DNA of 59,999 bases from Vreelandella hamiltonii (GTDB taxonomy: Bacteria > Pseudomonadota > Gammaproteobacteria > Pseudomonadales > Halomonadaceae): NCBI RefSeq assembly GCF_014651775.1, contig NZ_BMXN01000021.1, forward strand, positions 1-59,999, written 5' to 3'. A program made the translations under genes and the position numbers. The notes beneath the pieces are model-generated. The model searched no databases. It had not been told where the DNA came from and worked only from the letters and a program-made list of their open reading frames with translations. Shown here piece by piece: positions 55,866 through 59,999 of the stretch. Each line of letters begins with the position of its first letter. Position 1 is the first letter of the stretch.

Positions 55866-57596
55866 ATGCGCGCCAGCCAACTATTGATCGCCACCTTGAA
55901 AGAAACCCCGGCCGACGCTGAAGTCATCAGCCACCAGTTAATGCTGCGCGCCGGTATGATTCGCCGTCTGACTTCGGGCCTGTATACCTGGCTGCCGCTG
56001 GGCCTGCGCACGCTGCGCAAGGTCGAAGCCATCGTGCGTGAAGAGATGAACCGCGCCGGAGCCCAGGAAGTACTGATGCCCGCCGTACAGCCCGCCGACC
56101 TGTGGCAGGAGTCGGGCCGCTGGGAGCAGTACGGCCCCGAGCTGCTGCGCCTGACGGACCGCCACGACCGCGACTACTGCGTGGGCCCCACCCATGAAGA
56201 GGTCATCACGGACCTGGTGCGCCGGGAAATTTCCAGCTACAAGCAGCTGCCGGTGAACTTCTACCAGATTCAGACCAAGTTCCGCGATGAAATTCGCCCC
56301 CGTTTCGGCGTGATGCGCTCGCGTGAGTTCATCATGAAGGATGCCTACTCTTTCCATCTCGATGAAGCGTCGATGAAAGAGACCTATCAGGCCATGTACG
56401 ATGCCTACACGCGCATCTTCACGCGTCTGGGGCTCGACTTCCGCCCGGTCATTGCCGATAACGGCTCCATCGGTGGCACCGGCTCTCATGAGTTCCATGT
56501 GCTGGCCGACTCCGGCGAAGACGACATCGTCTTCTCCAACGCCTCCGACTACGCCGCCAACATCGAAAAAGCCGAAGCCCTGCCCGCCCCGTTGGGCAGT
56601 CAGGTAGAGCGCAGCGCGCCCAGCGAAGAGATGCGTCTGGTCGACACCCCCGATGCCAAGACCATTGCCGCCCTGGTCGAACAGTTCGACCTGCCTATCG
56701 AAAAGACCCTCAAGACGCTGATGGTCCACGCCGCAGAAGGTGGCCTGATTGCTCTGCTGGTGCGTGGCGATCACGCGCTGAACGAGGTCAAAGCGGAGAA
56801 CCTGCCACAGGTCAAGGCACCCCTGACCATGGCCAGCGAAGAAGAGATTCGTGCAGCGGTAGGGGCTGGACCTGGCTCCCTGGGCCCGGTGGGCCTTGAC
56901 ATGCCGATCATCATCGACCGCAGCGTGGCGCTGATGAGCGACTTCGGCGCGGGCGCCAACGTCGATGGCAAGCACTACTTCGGTATCAACTGGGAGCGCG
57001 ACGCCCCCCTGCCCCAGGTCGCCGACCTGCGCAGCGTGGTAGAGGGCGACCCCTCGCCGGATGGTCAGGGCACCCTGCTGATCAAACGCGGGATCGAAGT
57101 GGGCCATGTGTTCCAGCTGGGCCAGAAGTACTCCCAGGCCATGAATGCCAGCGTACTGGGCGACAGCGGCAAGACCAGCCACCCGTTCATGGGCTGCTAC
57201 GGCATTGGCGTGACCCGTGTGGTTGCTGCTGCCATCGAGCAGAACCACGACGATGCAGGCATCATCTGGCCCAACGCCATCGCGCCTTTCCAGGTGGCAC
57301 TGGTGCCCATGAATGCCCACAAGTCTCAGCGGGTGCGTGAAGAGTCTGAGCGCCTCTACCAGGCACTCACGGCGGCAGGTCTGGACGTGCTGCTGGATGA
57401 CCGCGACACTCGTCCCGGCGTCAAGTTCGCAGACCTGGAACTGATGGGCGTGCCGCACCGCCTGGTAATCGGCGACCGTGGCCTGGACAACGGCGAGCTG
57501 GAGTACAAGGGCCGCCGCGACAGCGACGCCACCATGGTGCCCGCCGACACGATCGTCGAGTTCCTGCGTGACAAAGCGGGCCTGGCACAGGGCTGA
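55866..57596 (+). CDS. proS: Prolyl-tRNA synthetase (bacterial type)
   Basis: A 576-residue class II aminoacyl-tRNA synthetase that charges tRNA-Pro. Motif 1 is near [20 protein letters not shown], motif 2 near [20 protein letters not shown], and motif 3 near [18 protein letters not shown]. The editing (insertion) domain lies at about residues 225-400. The start at 55866 gives [20 protein letters not shown], as in E. coli (MRTSQ). The ATG four codons upstream directly abuts the AAGGA and is less likely. Confidence 0.97.
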   Translation: MRASQLLIATLKETPADAEVISHQLMLRAGMIRRLTSGLYTWLPLGLRTLRKVEAIVREEMNRAGAQEVLMPAVQPADLWQESGRWEQYGPELLRLTDRHDRDYCVGPTHEEVITDLVRREISSYKQLPVNFYQIQTKFRDEIRPRFGVMRSREFIMKDAYSFHLDEASMKETYQAMYDAYTRIFTRLGLDFRPVIADNGSIGGTGSHEFHVLADSGEDDIVFSNASDYAANIEKAEALPAPLGSQVERSAPSEEMRLVDTPDAKTIAALVEQFDLPIEKTLKTLMVHAAEGGLIALLVRGDHALNEVKAENLPQVKAPLTMASEEEIRAAVGAGPGSLGPVGLDMPIIIDRSVALMSDFGAGANVDGKHYFGINWERDAPLPQVADLRSVVEGDPSPDGQGTLLIKRGIEVGHVFQLGQKYSQAMNASVLGDSGKTSHPFMGCYGIGVTRVVAAAIEQNHDDAGIIWPNAIAPFQVALVPMNAHKSQRVREESERLYQALTAAGLDVLLDDRDTRPGVKFADLELMGVPHRLVIGDRGLDNGELEYKGRRDSDATMVPADTIVEFLRDKAGLAQG

Positions 57597-57606
57597 TCGC
57601 CCCCTC

Positions 57607-58167
57607 ATGCTGCACGGCCTGGTGCGAGCCCTGATCCTGGGGCTCGCAGTGATGGGACTCAGCAGCGCCCTCACGGTAAACGCAGCGGAGCCCCCGCTGC
57701 GTTCGACCCTCGATGCGGCCGCGCTGCAAACGCCCTATCACCAGTGGCAACTCCAACAGTGGCGCACCCGTCAGGATGCGCCACTGTCGCGTTTCATGAA
57801 TGACCCAGACATGCGGATGGCCTTGCTGACGCGGGTGTATCAGGAGGCCCATCTGGCCGGCCTGCCCCCCGACCTCGTGCTGGCGCTGATTCAGGTAGAG
57901 AGCGCCTTCAAGGCAGATGCCGTTTCTTCGGCGGGGGCCGTTGGGCTGATGCAGATCATGCCCTTCTGGGTCGCCGAGCTGGGCCTGCCCATGGACGACC
58001 TGACCGAACCCAACCGAAATCTGCGCTACGGCAGCACCATTCTGGCTCACTATCTTGCCGTTGAGCGGGGTGACTTCACCCGCGCTCTGGCTCGCTACAA
58101 CGGCAGTCTCGGGCAAACCTGGTACCCCGAGCGGGTATTGAAGGCCTGGCGCGACCATTGGCGTTAG
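57607..58167 (+). CDS. Small lytic transglycosylase (SLT domain)
   Basis: A 186-residue exported protein that probably cleaves peptidoglycan glycan strands. A signal peptide (LVRALILGLAVMGLSSALTV then NAAE) is followed by the SLT core: catalytic Glu in ALIQVESAFKADAVSSAGAV, then GLMQIMPFW and the ALARYNGSLGQTWYP motif. The start ATG at 57607 lies 10 bp after proS, so the two genes are probably co-transcribed. The protein is smaller than Slt70 because it lacks the helical ring domain. Confidence 0.9.
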   Translation: MLHGLVRALILGLAVMGLSSALTVNAAEPPLRSTLDAAALQTPYHQWQLQQWRTRQDAPLSRFMNDPDMRMALLTRVYQEAHLAGLPPDLVLALIQVESAFKADAVSSAGAVGLMQIMPFWVAELGLPMDDLTEPNRNLRYGSTILAHYLAVERGDFTRALARYNGSLGQTWYPERVLKAWRDHWR

Positions 58168-58171
58168 CCGG

Positions 58172-59401
58172 TCACTCAGCCGCCTTATCAACCTCTGCTT
58201 CAACACTGTGCAGCAAGCCCGCCTTAGTCAGATTGGCCAGCAACTGTGCCACGTCACGCGCTACCTGCAGCAGCGACGCCCCTTCGAAGAACGCCACGAG
58301 CGTCTCACTCAATTCCTGCAGGTTCATCGGCTCATGCTGCAATAGAGCCCATACTGCGCGGCTGGTCGCGTTCATTCGATGAATATCACCCCCGCTCTGG
58401 CCAATCACGAACAGCTCATCGCCCAGCGACCACTCGAAGGCCGCCGGGCTGGTGTGCCAGTAGCGGGCGTCGTCCAAGGGCAGCGCAGGCACCTCCGCCC
58501 GTTCAGCACTTGCCACCGATTGCCCCTGCTGCCGATCTGCAGAGAACGGCTGACCCTCCCAGCGCTGTGCCAGCCACAGGGCTGCCTCATAAGCATCCGA
58601 GTATCGCAGCAGAAAGCACGGTAGCCGCTGCAGTAGCGGCAGGAAGCGATCCATCAGCGCCTGATCCGACTCGTGCTCGGCAAAGTTCTGTTGCAACAAC
58701 TGCCATAGGCCATCGCCGGGCTGCAGGCGTGTCAGTTGGGGGGCCGTCAACGTGGGGTCTCGGTCGATCAGCAGTACGGCCCCCAGCGGGGAGCGGTCGC
58801 CATGGGCTGCCAGTTGGGAACTCGACAAGTTCAGATAACCGTAACGGTCGTCGAAAGGACCAAGATGGCAGGCCACGAAGTGCTGAAAATCTACCGACAA
58901 GGCCTCCGGGACCGGTAACCGCAAACGCGGCGCCACGCCAAGCGCGATGCCTTCACCTTCAGGATTGAGCGCCAGCACATCATCCCCGAACACACGGCAG
59001 CCTGCGGCAGCAAATGCCGAGGTCAAGGTGCTTTTTCCAGCACGGTGGGCATCGGGAAAAATCACCAGCTGCCCGTTGAGCTCTACCGAGCCACAGTGCA
59101 ACCCCACCAGCTCAGGGTGGCGATGCAGGAACGCCCCGGCCAAATCGGCGACGATGCTACAGGCAGTGCCGACATCAGTGTCCAACAAGGCACCTTGGGG
59201 CAGCGCAGGAGCTTCCTGCCAGTAGCCGTCGGGGTGCCGCCAAACGCAGATTTCGGGGGCTTCCGGCAACGCCGAGCAGCGTTCGATGGGCCAGCCTGGC
59301 ATCGCCTGCTGCAACACGGGCAAGAGCTCCTCCGCCTCTACCAGGCGCAGGCAGGGGCCAATACTGGTCAGATGGTAGTCGTGCTCATTAGGGATGGCCA
59401 T
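58172..59401 (-). CDS. HprK-like kinase fused to a PqqD-like peptide-recognition domain
   Basis: A 409-residue cytoplasmic protein. The middle part resembles the C-terminal kinase domain of HPr kinase: the P-loop DAHRAGKST at residues 117-125, then CRVFGDDVLALNPEGE. The last 100 residues, with WSLGDELFVIGQSGGDIHRM, NATSRAVWALLQ and LLANLTKAGLL, match the PqqD/RRE fold that binds leader peptides. Kinases of this type phosphorylate small ribosomal peptides in some lasso-peptide pathways. The gene lies 6 bp downstream of the small Tat-exported protein gene, a plausible substrate. No radical-SAM or protease gene is visible. Confidence 0.8.
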   Translation of the reverse strand: MAIPNEHDYHLTSIGPCLRLVEAEELLPVLQQAMPGWPIERCSALPEAPEICVWRHPDGYWQEAPALPQGALLDTDVGTACSIVADLAGAFLHRHPELVGLHCGSVELNGQLVIFPDAHRAGKSTLTSAFAAAGCRVFGDDVLALNPEGEGIALGVAPRLRLPVPEALSVDFQHFVACHLGPFDDRYGYLNLSSSQLAAHGDRSPLGAVLLIDRDPTLTAPQLTRLQPGDGLWQLLQQNFAEHESDQALMDRFLPLLQRLPCFLLRYSDAYEAALWLAQRWEGQPFSADRQQGQSVASAERAEVPALPLDDARYWHTSPAAFEWSLGDELFVIGQSGGDIHRMNATSRAVWALLQHEPMNLQELSETLVAFFEGASLLQVARDVAQLLANLTKAGLLHSVEAEVDKAAE

Positions 59402-59407
59402 GATCGG

Positions 59408-59749
59408 TTACCACCTGGGCAGCACGCGACTAAGGCGGATTTCAATGACGCCATCACGCTCCCAGCGGGATCGATGCGGGCGTGAATAGCCAGCCCGGCG
59501 ACGATCATAGGGACGGTAGTAACGCTCATCACGATGAGCATGATGCTTGTGCCGAGGGCGTGAATAGCTGGGGCGAGAATAGCTGAGCCGCGAGCGGCTG
59601 TGACGTGAGCGGCGACCACGCGCTTCCGCCTGTCCCATCGACAGGAACGTAGGGGCGACATAAAGCGCTGCGGCACCCAGCCCAAGGCTGGCCAGTACCT
59701 GGCGGCGCGAGCGGCGCTTCTGCAACACCTCTTCGGTTTCATGGGACAT
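59408..59749 (-). CDS. Tat-exported small basic Arg/His/Ser/Tyr-rich protein
   Basis: A 113-residue protein. The N-terminus carries a twin-arginine signal: SRRQVL at residues 14-19, a hydrophobic stretch (LASLGLGAAALYVAPTFLSM) and a likely cleavage after AEA at residue 43. The mature part of about 70 residues is strongly basic, with three YSRP units (57-60, 62-65, 88-91) and a His-rich patch RHKHHAHRD. GAGGAGAACC precedes the ATG at 59749. I recognise no family. The gene is directly upstream of the kinase-PqqD gene, so it may be the modified or regulated partner. Confidence 0.75.
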   Translation of the reverse strand: MSHETEEVLQKRRSRRQVLASLGLGAAALYVAPTFLSMGQAEARGRRSRHSRSRLSYSRPSYSRPRHKHHAHRDERYYRPYDRRRAGYSRPHRSRWERDGVIEIRLSRVLPRW

Positions 59750-59894
59750 GGTGGTTCTCCTCGTCAAGATGATCTTCAAGTTAACGAACACTGTTTCTCA
59801 AATTACTCTAGCCAAGGCGACCCACCGACACCAGATACCCATACCGACTTCCCCATTGTTTACTCTTTTTTACCTTTCAGGGTTTTATCGTTAG

Positions 59895-59999
59895 GGAAAC
59901 GCTGCATAAATCCCGTCGGAGCTGCCTCATAGCCACCGACGAGGTAAAATCTGACCTGTCGTCCAACACCCGCTGACAGAGCCACTCCGATGAAACAGA
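59895..59999 (+). mobile_element. Left end of a probable IS5-family element (cut by window edge)
   Basis: The sequence GGAAACGCTGCATAAATCC begins at 59895 and looks like an IS end. It is preceded by TTAG (59891-59894), which fits the YTAR target site of IS5 elements. About 95 bp later an ATG opens with codons for Met-Lys-Gln, a common start of IS5-group transposases. Only the first codons are in the window, so the assignment rests on short patterns. Confidence 0.5.

Noticed and set aside
55938..57674. 578-aa minus-strand frame across proS
   Set aside because: The proS frame has all class II synthetase motifs. The opposite frame has none.

Overview
The window looks like chromosomal DNA of a halophilic gammaproteobacterium of the Halomonas type. 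The evidence is the high GC content, a betIBA glycine-betaine synthesis operon, a DctPQM TRAP transporter, Pseudomonas/Halomonas-like GntP, BenE and NhaC-type permeases, and gammaproteobacterial groESL, SRP RNA, proS and fadE. The genus is inferred from gene content only.

Layout. Positions 1-2432 are mobile debris: the end of a coiled-coil gene, a complete IS256-family element, and the 5' half of a group II intron cut off by that element. 2730-4383 holds two unrecognised genes (a one-helix membrane protein and a probable outer-membrane barrel). 4440-8920 is housekeeping: a FabG-like reductase, fxsA, groES-groEL behind a clear sigma-32 promoter, and trmJ. 8992-15837 is transport: an NhaC-type antiporter, a GntP permease, an MFS permease with a coupled 42-aa protein, and a four-gene operon of two DUF1538 membrane proteins, a PII-like protein and a CBS protein behind a perfect FNR/Anr box. 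15834-19158 is a manganese ABC importer divergent from mntR. 19234-23890 is an RpiR regulator with a TRAP transporter and a racemase-like enzyme. 23891-29108 has a DUF3750 gene, SRP RNA, tRNA-Met and betI-betB-betA; fadE follows.

32231-43268 is a complete glycerol-use locus: an ABC importer (glpSTPQUV) and glpD on the plus strand, glpR and glpK on the minus strand. Glycerol enters by the ABC system, GlpK phosphorylates it, GlpD oxidises glycerol-3-phosphate, and GlpR is the likely repressor. 43372-45203 is an SLC13/TrkA-C permease with a late frameshift. 45386-50305 is a CoA-thioester cluster (crotonase, ADP-forming acyl-CoA synthetase, crotonase) with a divergent RpiR regulator. 50327-55107 holds qor, a glycerophosphodiesterase, nfo, and an XRE-cupin regulator divergent from benE across two matching operators. 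55165-58167 holds a lipoprotein gene, proS and a small lytic transglycosylase. 58172-59749 is an HprK-like kinase fused to a PqqD-like domain, paired with a Tat-exported Arg/His/Ser/Tyr-rich small protein. The window ends inside what appears to be an IS5-type element.

The two best candidates for undescribed systems are the DUF1538/DUF1538/PII-like/CBS operon and the HprK-PqqD plus Tat-peptide pair. The asymmetric ATPase pair of the glycerol importer and several perfect palindromes beside regulator genes also merit checking. All functions rest on reading the sequence; no database search was run.
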